From: Anaerolineales bacterium
Lineage (GTDB): Bacteria > Chloroflexota > Anaerolineae > Anaerolineales > Anaerolineaceae
Assembly (NCBI GenBank): GCA_020060485.1
Contig: JAGVAB010000056.1
Location: 1-36,932, forward strand
Reading direction: 5' to 3'
DNA length: 36,932 nucleotides
Under the pieces are notes generated by a model. That model worked only from the letters and a program-made list of their open reading frames with translations. It was not told the DNA's origin and searched no databases. Below, piece after piece: positions 14,743 through 23,888 of the stretch (the first letter of the stretch is position 1; each line of letters opens with the position of its first letter). Made by a program: the position numbers and the translations under genes.

Positions 14743-15114
14743 ATGCCCAATTATTTGTATCGTTGTGTGGACTGCGGACGCAAATTTGAGGTATTCCAAT
14801 CGTATGCTGATTATGGCAAACAGCCCGTGATTTGCCCGCATTGCCAGAGTCAAAATGTGCAGCGCAAGTTCAACCGGGTGCGGGTGGCACGCGGCGATCA
14901 CGGCCGCCTGGAGACCCTGGCAGACCCTTCCCGCCTGGCGGCGGTGGACCAGGACCCGCGTGCCCTGGGCTCGATGATGCGCGATATGCAACGGGAGCTG
15001 GGGGAAGACATGGGCGGCGAATTTGACGAGGTTGTTGACCGGCTGGCCAAGGGCCAGTCGCCGGATGATATCGAAAAGGATATGCCCGATCTGGGGGGTG
15101 ACGACCTGGGCTAG
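14743..15114 (+). CDS. FmdB-type zinc ribbon protein
   Basis: The 123-residue protein begins MPNYLYRCVDCGRKFEVF, the hallmark of the FmdB/CxxC_CxxC_SSSS putative regulatory family. Cys8, Cys11, Cys31 and Cys34 should bind one zinc ion. The C-terminal half is acidic and helical, ending in a DDIEKDMPDLGGDD tail. Function is uncertain; the family was named from the formamide/amide operon regulator FmdB. The start at 14743 is fixed by GGGGAGG six bases upstream. The stop codon lies in a CTAG shared with the convergent neighbour. Confidence 0.82.
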   Translation: MPNYLYRCVDCGRKFEVFQSYADYGKQPVICPHCQSQNVQRKFNRVRVARGDHGRLETLADPSRLAAVDQDPRALGSMMRDMQRELGEDMGGEFDEVVDRLAKGQSPDDIEKDMPDLGGDDLG

Positions 15115-16451
15115 TTCTGCACGGCCGCCGGCGACTCAAGAGCCTTTTGCAATTCATCGAAGGATGTCATTCTGGCAATGGTGCGGATGAAGTGGGCCAG
15201 AGATGGGCTGCGCTGGCGTAGTTCCGTTACAGCCGGCCCAACCGGATCGCTGCCGGCAGCGCCGCCGGGTTGATCGGCATAGGCCCCGTAAAAGGCAAAA
15301 TAGGCCTGGTTCAACCGGCGGATCTGAAAGCCCTTGTCCCAAAACATCTGACGGCGGCTTTCCATGTAAGCTTCGGCTTCTTCAATTTTTCCTTCGGCCA
15401 GTAGTTCATCCACGGTTACCCTGGTTTCCCGCATTTCGGCGCGAAAATCGAAAACCGGCACAGGCTCAGGTTCGTTTTCGGGTTCCAGCATTGGTGGCGG
15501 GTCGGGGGCGGGCGCTGGCTCTGGCGGCAAATATTGCGGATAGTAGCGGGCAAGCACCGCCTGGCTGATCTCTTTTCCGGCCAGGTTGGCGGTGGTCTCG
15601 TTCATGGTGCGCAGTTCGGAGGAAGTGTCGTAATTGATGCCCAACGGGCGCAGGGTCAGGTAATTATGGATCCATTCATGGGCGATCACTTCGATCTGCC
15701 AGGCCAGATCTGAGGTGCTTTTGACCATGGTGGGATAAACACCCACCCCGCCGATGGGCACCACCAGGGCCGAGACATCCATGCCTGTTTCCACCTGCTT
15801 TTCCAGGGCGATTGTCTCGTCAATGCTCAGTTTGGCCAGCAGCGAGATATTGGCTGTCTGCTGGATGGCGTTACGCGGTGAGACGATCAGGGCCATGGGC
15901 AGGGGCGTGGCATGGTAAAGCACCGGTGGAATAGGCTGCCCGGCGCTGGTTAACCCCAGCTCGGCCAGCAGTTCGCTCACTTGCTGCTGGAGGATGGCTT
16001 CGCACAACGGGGCGATGGTGCGGTCGCCGCGCTGGTAGTAATCCAGTTTTTCTTTCAGCGGCTGGGCGGTCTCATCCGGACGCGGGTCGTGCGGATCGCC
16101 ATAAATTTGCTGCAGGGCAGCTTGCAGATTGTTGATCAGGCGGGTCACTTCAACGCATTCATTGACCAGCTGCGTTTGCTGGTCAGCAGGCATGTGGTTG
16201 GCAAGACCCAGGGCGGCCTGTTCATTTTTACGCAGCAGGGCGTTCATGCCCCAGGTAACGTAATCAAATTCGATCGAACGGGTATACTGCCGCACACGTT
16301 GGTTGTCTTTGTCCGGCGGGGTGATGCTGCCTGTCAGAATGATCAGGCAAAGGGCAACCAGCAGGATGTTGTACAGGGTTCTTTTCAATCGGAGGATCAT
16401 TTTTTCTACCGGTAATCCGCGAAATGGTAAGGGATCAAGTCTGTTTTGCAT
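15111..16451 (-). CDS. Membrane-anchored HExxH metallopeptidase-like protein
   Basis: The 446-residue protein has one N-terminal transmembrane segment (residues about 27-45). A long helical ectodomain carries HEWIH (His258, Glu259, His262) within IEVIAHEWIHNYL, a zincin-type zinc site. NETTANLAGKEI 20-30 residues later offers a third ligand (Glu). A Pro/Glu-rich linker of about 30 residues (PPEPAPAPDPPPM and onward) precedes a C-terminal helical part. A peptidase is likely, but I cannot place it in a named MEROPS family. The start at 16451 is supported by TATAAT exactly six bases upstream. The first 60 bases beyond it are the spacer into which the IS inserted. Confidence 0.7.
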   Translation of the reverse strand: MQNRLDPLPFRGLPVEKMILRLKRTLYNILLVALCLIILTGSITPPDKDNQRVRQYTRSIEFDYVTWGMNALLRKNEQAALGLANHMPADQQTQLVNECVEVTRLINNLQAALQQIYGDPHDPRPDETAQPLKEKLDYYQRGDRTIAPLCEAILQQQVSELLAELGLTSAGQPIPPVLYHATPLPMALIVSPRNAIQQTANISLLAKLSIDETIALEKQVETGMDVSALVVPIGGVGVYPTMVKSTSDLAWQIEVIAHEWIHNYLTLRPLGINYDTSSELRTMNETTANLAGKEISQAVLARYYPQYLPPEPAPAPDPPPMLEPENEPEPVPVFDFRAEMRETRVTVDELLAEGKIEEAEAYMESRRQMFWDKGFQIRRLNQAYFAFYGAYADQPGGAAGSDPVGPAVTELRQRSPSLAHFIRTIARMTSFDELQKALESPAAVQN

Positions 16452-16457
16452 CAAAAA

Positions 16458-16463
16458 ATTATA
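16458..16463 (-). promoter_or_regulatory. -10 box six bases before start codon
   Basis: On the minus strand TATAAT is followed by TTTTTG and then ATG. The spacing is the same as for the radical SAM gene and suggests a leaderless message. There is no clear -35 box. Confidence 0.5.
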
Positions 16464-16543
16464 CCTCATGTGGATTCGCTCTCCCTCGTCCCTGACTACA
16501 GGGTAATCGCATTTGAGCGTTCAACACTTGCCTCAGTGACTAG

Positions 16544-16562
16544 TATTACAGCGCAAAGTTCA
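16544..16562 (+). repeat. Left terminal inverted repeat of the IS
   Basis: The sequence begins TATTACAGCGCAAAGTT. It differs from the right repeat at positions 14 and 18. Confidence 0.9.
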
Positions 16563-16640
16563 AAAGGCTTAGTAGCCTAAAAAGGGAAGGCATGGTATCT
16601 TTCCCCAACCACGGCCAAGTGGGAAGGAGAAAAGAAAACC

Positions 16641-18077
16641 ATGCCTATAGGAATTGTAACGGAAACTTGCCCAGCCCCACAATGCAATTTGAGCGAGCAA
16701 GACATCGAACAGTTTTTGGACGAAATGAGAGAATACATCGCCTTGTTTGCACCTGCCTTTCAGCGAGCAGAACAATTGGAACGCAGCGAAACCTACTTGA
16801 GAGGCTTGCTGGGGGACGCGGCGCGCAAGAATGACGAGCAGATGGCATTGGGACTGGGCGAAAACGTGCGCAACCTGCAGTACTTTGTGGGGCAAAGCCC
16901 GTGGAAGACCGAACCGGTGATCGAAATCCATCAACGGCTGGTGGCGGAGACGTTGGGCGAGGTGGATGGTGTGGCGCTGATCGACGAAAGTGGCGTGGTA
17001 AAACAGGGCGACTGCTCGGTGGGTGTCGCTGCACAATACTGCGGAGCGGTGGGCAAAGTCGCCAACAGCCAGAACGGGGTCTACCTGGGGTACGCCAGCC
17101 GAAAAGGCTACAGCCTGATTGAAGGACAGTTGTTCATGCCGGAAAGCTGGTTCAACGAAGCGCATCAGGAACAACGCGCAGCATGTGGCGTTCCCGTTGA
17201 TCTGAAAGCCAAAACGAAACCGGAAATCGGGTTGGAATTGCTGAAACGGGCCGTCCAGCGCGACAGTTTGCCCTTTCAATGGGTGGCCGCCGATGAATTG
17301 TATGGTGATTCGCCCGCTTTTCGGGACGGGGTAGCGCAACTGAACAAGTGGTACTTCACCGAAATCAAGTGTTCGACCTTGATCTGGCCTTCTCGCCCTG
17401 AAGTGTTTTTGCCCGAGTGGAAAGGGCGTGGTCGCCGCCCGACCCGTTTGCGTTTGCGCAACGAAACCGATCATCCAGTTCGAGCCGATGACCTGCTTCT
17501 CTGCATTCCGCCCGAGGCGTGGAGCAAAGCCACCATCAAAGAGGGCAGCAAGGGTCCGATTGTGTGCAGTTTTGCCTTCCTGCGCTTGATTGAATCGCGC
17601 GCCAACTTGCCTGGCCCTGAGGTTTGGTTGATCCTCCGTCGTAATCTGGACGATCCTACCGTGATCAAGTTCTACTTTAGCAATGCCCCGGTTGAAACGT
17701 CCCCGATTGAATTTGTGCGCATCAGCGGAATGCGCTGGCCGATCGAGATCATTTTTGAGGAAGATAAAGGTGAAATCGGGTTGGACCATTACGAGACGCG
17801 CAGTTGGCTGGGTTGGCACCACCATATGTTGCTGGTGGCCCTGGCTCATCACTTCCTGGTTCGTCTGCGCGTCCGTTTTCATGACAAATCCCCTGCTCTT
17901 ACGGTTTACCAAGTCCGTTTGCTTTTGTCTGCGGTTTTACCCAAGCCTGTTTTTGATATCGCTGCTGCATTACATCGCGTTCGTTATTACCAGAAGCGTA
18001 ATCATCAGGCTTATCTGTCTCATCGCAAGTCTAAACTCGCTCGTTTGGCCGCTTTAGAGGTCAACCTTGCGCTGTAA
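16641..18077 (+). CDS. IS701-family DDE transposase
   Basis: The 478-residue transposase has a DDE-type core. Asp115 lies in [13 protein letters not shown], Asp218 in [11 protein letters not shown], and the third acid in the segment [21 protein letters not shown] near residue 375, which is typical of the IS701/DDE_5 group. The length matches the family. ATG 16641 is preceded by AAGGAG about 11 bases upstream. The ORF is complete with no frameshift. It catalyses cut-and-paste movement of the element that encloses it. Confidence 0.9.
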   Translation: MPIGIVTETCPAPQCNLSEQDIEQFLDEMREYIALFAPAFQRAEQLERSETYLRGLLGDAARKNDEQMALGLGENVRNLQYFVGQSPWKTEPVIEIHQRLVAETLGEVDGVALIDESGVVKQGDCSVGVAAQYCGAVGKVANSQNGVYLGYASRKGYSLIEGQLFMPESWFNEAHQEQRAACGVPVDLKAKTKPEIGLELLKRAVQRDSLPFQWVAADELYGDSPAFRDGVAQLNKWYFTEIKCSTLIWPSRPEVFLPEWKGRGRRPTRLRLRNETDHPVRADDLLLCIPPEAWSKATIKEGSKGPIVCSFAFLRLIESRANLPGPEVWLILRRNLDDPTVIKFYFSNAPVETSPIEFVRISGMRWPIEIIFEEDKGEIGLDHYETRSWLGWHHHMLLVALAHHFLVRLRVRFHDKSPALTVYQVRLLLSAVLPKPVFDIAAALHRVRYYQKRNHQAYLSHRKSKLARLAALEVNLAL

Positions 18078-18079
18078 TA
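18061..18079 (-). repeat. Right terminal inverted repeat of the IS
   Basis: Read on the minus strand it begins TATTACAGCGCAAGGTT. It contains the transposase stop codon. Confidence 0.9.
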
Positions 18080-18235
18080 CTAGCACCGCGCCATTTTCCA
18101 ATGAATCTCGTATATCTTAATAATATGCAAATAAAAATCGGGTAGAATAAATCGTTGGAAGTATACAGAAGTGCAATGCAGCCCGGCTGTAGAGAAGGTG
18201 ACCTGCGGCTGGTTTTTCATGTAATGGAGTGGACT

Positions 18236-19657
18236 ATGCGAAGGAAGACGGTAATAATCATTGTCTGTGTGGTGATCGTGCTGGCGGTTGGCGGCTTTTT
18301 TGTTGTGAACCAGATACAAAAATCGGCCGCGGCAGCCAGTTCCCAGTATGAAACGGTAACGATCACTCGCGGCGAGTTGCTGGCCTCTGTGGGGGCGACC
18401 GGCACGGTACGTGCCAACCAGACCACTCAACTTGCCTGGCAGACCAGCGGGCGGATTGAGAATGTTTATGTTCAGGTCGGCCAGGAGGTTGGGGCGAATG
18501 AAGTGCTGGCTGATTTGGCACAAAGCTCGCTGCCGCAGTCTGTGATTCTGGCTGAGGCTGAGTTGTTTTCGGCGCGCAAGGCGCTGGATAATTTGCAGGA
18601 TTCCGATTCTGCCCGCGCTGCGGCGCAGCTGACTTTGGCCCAGGCGCAGATCGCCTATAACAAGGCTGTTGAAGACCGCCAGAAACAGGATTACCGTCGG
18701 GCGGGTGAGAACACCCTGGACGGCTTGCGCGCCGATTACATCCTGGCGCAGGATGCGGTGAAGCGGGCCGAGGAATTGTATGGCTGGGTGGAAGACAGCG
18801 CCGAAGACGACTCCAACCGGGCTTTTGCGCTTTCGCAGTTATCGGTGGCGCGCAGGAATCGTGACCGGGCTTTGGCCAATTTGAACTATGCCCTGGGCAT
18901 GCCTGACCCGGAGGATGTGCAGAAAGCGGATGCCCAGGTTGATGTGGCATTGGCCAGCTTGCAGGATGCCGAGCGTGAATGGGAGCGGCTCAAGAACGGG
19001 GTGGACCCGCAGGAGATTGCCGCAGCCCAGGCGCGGGTGGCTGCCATTGAGGCTACCCTGGCCTACCGGCGGCTCGAGTCGCCATTTGCCGGAACAGTGA
19101 CCCAGGTCGATGGCAAGCCTGGTGATACGGTGAATCCGGGCACATTGTCGTTTCGTGTAGATGATCTCAACCGCATGATGGTCGACGTGGACATTCCCGA
19201 GGTGGATATCAACCGGGTCAAGATCGGTCAGCCGGTGCGGTTAACTTTTGACGCCATCCTGGGCGATAATTTTGTCGGCAAGGTGATCGAAGTGGCCAAT
19301 GTGGGTACGGTTACTGCCAGCGGGGTCAACTTCCGCGTGTCGGTTGAGATCGATGAAGCAATCTGCCAGACCTGCGATATCCGTCCGGGGATGACAGCCG
19401 CGGTGACCATTGTGGTGGAACAACTGGAAGATGTGCTGCTGGTGCCCAACCGGGCAGTGCGCTTTGAGAATGGCAAACGGGTGGTGTATGTGTTGCGCAG
19501 CAGCCCCCTGCCGGAGGCGGTGGAGATCACACTCGGCAGCATTGCGGACGTGAACAGCGAATTGCTGGAAGGGGATGTAAAAGAAGGCGATGTGGTGGTT
19601 TTGAACCCGCCGCGCAGCTTTGGGCCTCCAGGCGGCGGCCCATTCAGTGGTCAGTGA
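18236..19657 (+). CDS. Periplasmic adaptor (HlyD/MacA-like) of an ABC exporter
   Basis: The 473-residue protein has an N-terminal transmembrane anchor (TVIIIVCVVIVLAVGGFFVV). It continues with the first half of a lipoyl/barrel-sandwich hybrid domain (VGATGTVRANQTTQLAWQTSGRIENVYVQVGQEV), a long alpha-helical hairpin (about residues 95-270), and the second lipoyl half with beta-barrel domains (LAYRRLESPFAGTVTQVDGKPGDTV). This is the order found in MacA. It links the MacB-type pump to the outside. The start at 18236 follows GGAG by six bases. The IS lies just upstream, but a TAGAAT box at 18143-18148 could still drive the operon. Six bases separate it from the ATPase gene. Confidence 0.85.
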   Translation: MRRKTVIIIVCVVIVLAVGGFFVVNQIQKSAAAASSQYETVTITRGELLASVGATGTVRANQTTQLAWQTSGRIENVYVQVGQEVGANEVLADLAQSSLPQSVILAEAELFSARKALDNLQDSDSARAAAQLTLAQAQIAYNKAVEDRQKQDYRRAGENTLDGLRADYILAQDAVKRAEELYGWVEDSAEDDSNRAFALSQLSVARRNRDRALANLNYALGMPDPEDVQKADAQVDVALASLQDAEREWERLKNGVDPQEIAAAQARVAAIEATLAYRRLESPFAGTVTQVDGKPGDTVNPGTLSFRVDDLNRMMVDVDIPEVDINRVKIGQPVRLTFDAILGDNFVGKVIEVANVGTVTASGVNFRVSVEIDEAICQTCDIRPGMTAAVTIVVEQLEDVLLVPNRAVRFENGKRVVYVLRSSPLPEAVEITLGSIADVNSELLEGDVKEGDVVVLNPPRSFGPPGGGPFSGQ

Positions 19658-19663
19658 GGCGGC

Positions 19664-20350
19664 ATGGAAGACTATGTGATCAAAGTCAAGGACGTGCGCA
19701 AGACCTATCAGATGGGGCTGGTAGAGGTGCATGCTTTGGCCGGTATTTCTTTTAATATCAGCCGGGGAGAAGTGGTGGCCATCATGGGACCATCCGGGGC
19801 AGGCAAGTCAACTGTGATGAATATTCTGGGTTGTCTTGATCGCCCTTCCTCAGGCGAGTACATTTTGGATGGCGAACAGGTAGCCACGTTGAATGATGAT
19901 CAACTGGCTGATATTCGCAACCGCAAGGTGGGCTTTGTGTTCCAGAGTTTCATGCTGCTGCCGCGCCAGTCGGCGCTGGCCAATGTAGAACTGCCCATGC
20001 GCTACGCCGGTGTGGAGGGAAAAGAGCGGCGTGAACGCGCCCGCCAGTCGTTGGAGGCGGTTGGTCTGGGAGACCGCATGCATCACCGTCCCACGGAGCT
20101 TTCCGGCGGCCAGCAGCAGCGGGTGGCTGTGGCCAGAGCCCTGGTCAACGATCCGGCCATCATTATGGCCGATGAACCCACCGGCAACCTGGACAGCAAG
20201 TCCGGCAAGGAGATCATGGAATTGCTGCAAAACCTGAATCGGGAACGCGGAACGACGGTTATTCTGATCACACATGACCCCAAGATCAGTGAACAGGCCC
20301 AACGGATCATCCAACTGAAGGATGGCCTGCTGGTGGAGAACGGCGCATGA
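19664..20350 (+). CDS. ABC transporter ATPase, MacB/LolD type
   Basis: The 228-residue ATP-binding subunit shows Walker A GPSGAGKST (residues about 43-51), Q-loop VFQSFMLLPRQSA, signature LSGGQQQR, Walker B AIIMADEP and the H-loop ITHD. LNDDQLADIRNRKVGFVFQ is typical of the MacB/LolD/FtsE branch. It powers export together with the adaptor upstream and the permease downstream. Its stop codon overlaps the permease ATG by four bases. Confidence 0.92.
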   Translation: MEDYVIKVKDVRKTYQMGLVEVHALAGISFNISRGEVVAIMGPSGAGKSTVMNILGCLDRPSSGEYILDGEQVATLNDDQLADIRNRKVGFVFQSFMLLPRQSALANVELPMRYAGVEGKERRERARQSLEAVGLGDRMHHRPTELSGGQQQRVAVARALVNDPAIIMADEPTGNLDSKSGKEIMELLQNLNRERGTTVILITHDPKISEQAQRIIQLKDGLLVENGA

Positions 20351-21576
20351 ACCTTATTCAGGCAGTGTATGAAGCATTGGAAAGCCTGAACGCCAACAAG
20401 ATGCGTTCCGGTTTGACCGTGTTGGGCATTGTGATCGGCGTGGCGGCGGTGATCGCCATGCTGGCCGTAGGTCAGGGAGCACAGGACACCATCACCGGCC
20501 AGATTTCTGGCATCGGCACCAATTTGATCTTTGTCTTCTCGGGCAATTTCAATGAAGAAGTGCGCAATGTGCAGCCTTTGACCACCGGTGATGCAGCCGC
20601 CATTGCAGACCCTTTTCAGGCGCCTTCTGTGTTGGCGGTAGCGCCGGCAGTCAGCACGCGCGGGTCGGTGGTTTTTGCCGGTGAGACGATCAGCACCGAG
20701 ATCGTTGGCAGCACGCCGGATTATTTTTCCGTGCGTAATTTTGTTATGAATGAAGGCGAGATCTTCAATCAGGATCAGGTGCTGGGGCGGGCATCTGTGG
20801 TGGTGCTGGGCCCGGATGTGGCCGAGAAATTGTTTGGCCGCCAGGACGGCATCGTGGGTGAATCGGTGCGCATCGAGGGCCAGCCTTTCCGCGTGGTCGG
20901 GGTCACGGTTGCCAAAGGCGGTGGCAGCAGTTTTGGCAGTCAGGATAATTTTGTGGTGGTACCTTTGACCTCGGCCCAGACGCGCTTTGTGCGCCGTTCT
21001 GCGGAGCGGGTGGATACGATCTACCTGCAGGCAGCCAGCGCTGAAGCAGTGGATGCGGCGGCAGCCGAGGTATCCGACATTTTGCGCGTGCGCCATCGCA
21101 TCACGCTTGGCCCGGATGATTTTACCGTTTTTACCCAGAAGGATTTTGTGGCCACAGCCCAGCTCATTACCGGCACGTTTACCATCTTCCTGGGTGGGGT
21201 GGCTGGCATCTCTCTGCTGGTGGGCGGCATCGGCATCATGAATATCATGCTGGTCTCGGTCACCGAGCGCACGCGAGAGATCGGCTTGCGCAAGGCCCTG
21301 GGGGCGCGCAAGCGGGATATTCTGATCCAATTCCTGACCGAGTCGGCCTTGTTGAGCATGTTTGGCGGGATCATCGGTATCGGGGTGGGCTGGCTGCTGG
21401 CATTTGCAGTCAACAAGATCGCTGAGGCCAGCGGAACACCGCTCAATCCAACTGTCGGTTTGCAGGCTGTGTTGCTGGCGACTCTCTTCTCGGCGGCGGT
21501 GGGCATCTTCTTTGGCATTTATCCTGCCAATCGAGCTGCCAAGCTGGAGCCGGTAGAGGCCCTGCGGCACGAGTAG
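20347..21576 (+). CDS. ABC transporter permease, MacB/FtsX type
   Basis: The 409-residue permease has one N-terminal transmembrane helix (SGLTVLGIVIGVAAVIAMLAVG), an extracytoplasmic MacB_PCD domain (about residues 45-240), and three C-terminal helices of the FtsX fold including GGIGIMNIMLVSVTERTREIGLRKALGA. The ATPase is encoded separately, so this is the split form of MacB. Substrates in the family are antibiotics, peptides or lipoproteins. The actual one is unknown. Confidence 0.9.
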   Translation: MNLIQAVYEALESLNANKMRSGLTVLGIVIGVAAVIAMLAVGQGAQDTITGQISGIGTNLIFVFSGNFNEEVRNVQPLTTGDAAAIADPFQAPSVLAVAPAVSTRGSVVFAGETISTEIVGSTPDYFSVRNFVMNEGEIFNQDQVLGRASVVVLGPDVAEKLFGRQDGIVGESVRIEGQPFRVVGVTVAKGGGSSFGSQDNFVVVPLTSAQTRFVRRSAERVDTIYLQAASAEAVDAAAAEVSDILRVRHRITLGPDDFTVFTQKDFVATAQLITGTFTIFLGGVAGISLLVGGIGIMNIMLVSVTERTREIGLRKALGARKRDILIQFLTESALLSMFGGIIGIGVGWLLAFAVNKIAEASGTPLNPTVGLQAVLLATLFSAAVGIFFGIYPANRAAKLEPVEALRHE

Positions 21577-21596
21577 AGATTATTGAGGAAAAACAC

Positions 21597-21621
21597 ACCG
21601 CTTTGAAAAAGGCGGTTTTTT
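21597..21621 (+). terminator. Rho-independent terminator after the ABC operon
   Basis: ACCGCTTT pairs with AAAGGCGGT (one bulged G) and is followed by a run of six T. It lies only 20 bp after the permease stop and touches the end of the convergent gene. Confidence 0.7.
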
Positions 21622-22204
21622 ATAGATTCTGCAATTCACATGATGAATTGATCAATTTCTCGTATTCCTCATCCCCCAGGAAGTAACGCAGCTCCTCTTC
21701 AAAAGTGACCAGAAGTGGAATATTCTCCGTGGCCGGACGCAGACAACTGCCCGGCTCATCCAGCATCAGGTCAGTTTCATCCAGAGTGATGCGGCCTTCT
21801 TCGTCCAGGTCAAGGGGGTGCAGGATGCAATAGAAGGGCTTCCAGTGCCAGGGATGGTGGCCGCTGGCCTGGCTGGCTACCTGCAGGGCGCATTTGTGGT
21901 CGCTGCGCAGGAAGACGCAGGCCGTGCCGCCATAGTGGCGATGGTGCTCTACCACCGCGCTGTGGATGACCTGGCCGCTGGCCGAGAAGGGATCGGCTTC
22001 CTGACGCTCATCGAACCATGCTGGCGGTTGCTGTTTGCCCGGAGGCATGTGCGGGGCGATCTGCTCTGCATGTTGGCGCAGGGTTTCAACTTCCGCGCTG
22101 TCGAGCCAGACGCCGTACAGGCAGCAGGCGGCCTGGCACTGGTGCAGTTTGCAGCGCTGCATGGGCGCGCTTTCCAGCATGCGGGGATTGATCTTTCGGG
22201 TCAT
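21620..22204 (-). CDS. Cysteine-cluster protein (DUF3109/YkgJ-like)
   Basis: The 194-residue protein has an N-terminal cluster C18-x4-C23-x3-C27-C28. Later conserved-looking Cys occur in TACVFLRSDHKCALQ, KPFYCILHPL and EPGSCLRP. The spacing resembles the YkgJ/DUF3109 zinc or iron-binding families. The function of these is unknown; metal chelation is the usual suggestion. It has no signal peptide or membrane segment. TAAAAT lies exactly six bases before ATG 22204, suggesting a leaderless message. It is divergent from the M32 peptidase gene. Confidence 0.65.
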   Translation of the reverse strand: MTRKINPRMLESAPMQRCKLHQCQAACCLYGVWLDSAEVETLRQHAEQIAPHMPPGKQQPPAWFDERQEADPFSASGQVIHSAVVEHHRHYGGTACVFLRSDHKCALQVASQASGHHPWHWKPFYCILHPLDLDEEGRITLDETDLMLDEPGSCLRPATENIPLLVTFEEELRYFLGDEEYEKLINSSCELQNL

Positions 22205-22210
22205 GCAGCG

Positions 22211-22216
22211 ATTTTA
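22211..22216 (-). promoter_or_regulatory. -10 box six bases before start codon
   Basis: On the minus strand TAAAAT is followed by CGCTGC and then ATG. This is the third case of the same spacing. No consensus -35 box was seen. Confidence 0.45.
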
Positions 22217-22342
22217 ACACAGACCGGATGGCCGGGTTGAAATCAGCCAGATGGCCAGATTGCCGTCAGCTGTTTTGCGGTAAAATGAAAGAGCAGTGTA
22301 GATATTCATCATTTTCTCTCAAAAGGATTGGTAAAAAACGCC

Positions 22343-23845
22343 ATGCAAAACAAGTGGGAATTGCTCAAGGAACGCCTGGGTGAGATCGTTGACCTGAAAC
22401 ATGTGGAGGCTGTGCTGGGCTGGGATCATCAAACCTACATGCCTGCCCAGGGGGCTGAGGAACGCGGCAGCCATCTGGCGACCATTGCCCGTATTTCGCA
22501 TATCAAGAGCACCTCGCCGGAAATTGGCGATCTGCTGGACGGCCTGGCGGAAGAAGCCGCCCGGCTGGATCCTGACTCTGATGAGGCTCGTTTACTCAAG
22601 GTGACCCGCCGAGAATACGAGAAGCATATTAAAGTCTCGGCGGATTGGGTGGCCGATTTTGCCAAAGAAACCACAGTTGGGCAGTCCGCCTGGCAGGAAG
22701 CCAGAGCCAAGAAGGACTTCTCCATTTTCCTGCCCAACCTGGAGCGGATCGTTGACTTGCGGCGGCAGTACGCAGATTTCTTTGCCCCGTATGACCATGT
22801 GTATGACCCGCTGCTGGATGACTTTGAACCTGGGATGAAGACCGCCGAAGTGAAATCGATCTTTGGTGTGCTGCGCGAGCAGCAGGTGGCATTGCTGCAA
22901 GAGATCATGGCCAGGCCGCAGGTGGATGACAGTTTCTTCAGGCAAACTTATCCCAAACAGCAGCAATGGGATTTTGGGGTAGAGGTCGCCACCCGCTTTG
23001 GCCTGGATTGGGATCGTTCGCGTCAGGATGAGGCAGCCCATCCCTTCACGACCTCCTTCGGTTTGAATGATGTACGCATTACCACGCGCTTCATGGAAGA
23101 CCTGGTCAGTTCCTCTATGTTCAGCACCATGCACGAGGGCGGCCATGCCCTGTATGAACTGGGTTTTGACCCCGCCCTGGGGCGCACCCCCCTGGCGGAT
23201 GGTGCTTCGCTGGCAGTGCATGAATCGCAGTCACGCATGTGGGAAAACCTGGTAGGCCGTTCACGGCCTTTCTGGCGGTATTTCTATCCCCGCTTGCAGG
23301 AACTGTTCCCCGCCCAACTGAAGGGTGTGGACATGGAAACTTTTTACCGGGGCATCAACAAGGTTGAGCCGTCCCTGATCCGCGTGGAAGCTGATGAGGC
23401 CACCTATAACCTGCACGTCATGCTGCGCCTCGAACTGGAGATCGCCCTGATGGAAGGCACGCTGGCCGTGGCCGACCTGCCGCAGGCTTGGAATGCACGC
23501 ATGCAGGAATACCTGGGTGTGACCCCGCCGGATGACGCCAAAGGCGTTTTACAGGATGTGCACTGGTCAAGCGGTTTGATCGGCTACTTCCCCACCTATG
23601 CGCTGGGAAACTTGATCTCTGTCCAGTTGTGGGAAAAGATCCAGCAGGACATTCCCGGCTTGCAGACGCAATTTGAAAAAGGCGAGTTTGGCGATCTTTT
23701 GGTCTGGCTGCGCAGCAATATTCACCGCCACGGGGCCAAGTTCGAGCCGCAGGAGCTGGTGCAGAAGGTGACCGGATCGAGGATCGACCCGGCGCCATAC
23801 CTGCGCTATCTGCGCACCAAGTACGGTGAAATTTACAACCTATAG
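22343..23845 (+). CDS. M32 family metallocarboxypeptidase
   Basis: The 500-residue cytosolic zinc carboxypeptidase is of the Taq/Pfu type and releases C-terminal amino acids from peptides. The active-site motif is H264-E-G-G-H268 in STMHEGGHALYELGF, followed by HESQSRMWENLVGRS. IRVEADEATYNLHV carries the further family motif. The length matches the family. ATG 22343 is taken as the start, with AAAAGGA about 14 bases upstream, which is long. A TTG at 22328 in the same frame is the alternative. A strong terminator follows. Confidence 0.9.
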   Translation: MQNKWELLKERLGEIVDLKHVEAVLGWDHQTYMPAQGAEERGSHLATIARISHIKSTSPEIGDLLDGLAEEAARLDPDSDEARLLKVTRREYEKHIKVSADWVADFAKETTVGQSAWQEARAKKDFSIFLPNLERIVDLRRQYADFFAPYDHVYDPLLDDFEPGMKTAEVKSIFGVLREQQVALLQEIMARPQVDDSFFRQTYPKQQQWDFGVEVATRFGLDWDRSRQDEAAHPFTTSFGLNDVRITTRFMEDLVSSSMFSTMHEGGHALYELGFDPALGRTPLADGASLAVHESQSRMWENLVGRSRPFWRYFYPRLQELFPAQLKGVDMETFYRGINKVEPSLIRVEADEATYNLHVMLRLELEIALMEGTLAVADLPQAWNARMQEYLGVTPPDDAKGVLQDVHWSSGLIGYFPTYALGNLISVQLWEKIQQDIPGLQTQFEKGEFGDLLVWLRSNIHRHGAKFEPQELVQKVTGSRIDPAPYLRYLRTKYGEIYNL

Positions 23846-23855
23846 GCATGTTTCA

Positions 23856-23885
23856 GCCGGTGGATACAACATCCACCGGCTTTTT
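23856..23885 (+). terminator. Rho-independent terminator after M32 peptidase gene
   Basis: The perfect 10-bp stem GCCGGTGGAT / ATCCACCGGC has loop ACAAC and is followed by TTTTT. Confidence 0.88.
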
Positions 23886-23888
23886 GAC

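Larger units (their letters stand above)
16540..18083 (+). mobile_element. IS701-family insertion sequence with CTAG target duplication
   Basis: The 1536-bp element (16544-18079) is bounded by 19-bp imperfect terminal inverted repeats beginning TATTACAGCGCAA (16544-16562 and 18061-18079, 17 of 19 matching). CTAG occurs directly outside both ends (16540-16543 and 18080-18083). It fits the YTAR four-base target duplication typical of IS701. The transposase stop codon lies inside the right repeat. Intact ends, an intact ORF and an intact duplication indicate a recent insertion that is possibly still mobile. Confidence 0.9.

Noticed and set aside
16569..17912. 447-codon minus-strand open frame inside the insertion sequence
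   Set aside because: It lies antisense to the transposase with clear DDE motifs and shows no domain of its own.
20083..21570. 495-codon minus-strand open frame opposite the ABC ATPase/permease genes
   Set aside because: It is a frame shadow of two well-supported plus-strand genes and its translation is rich in His/Gln/Arg with no family resemblance.
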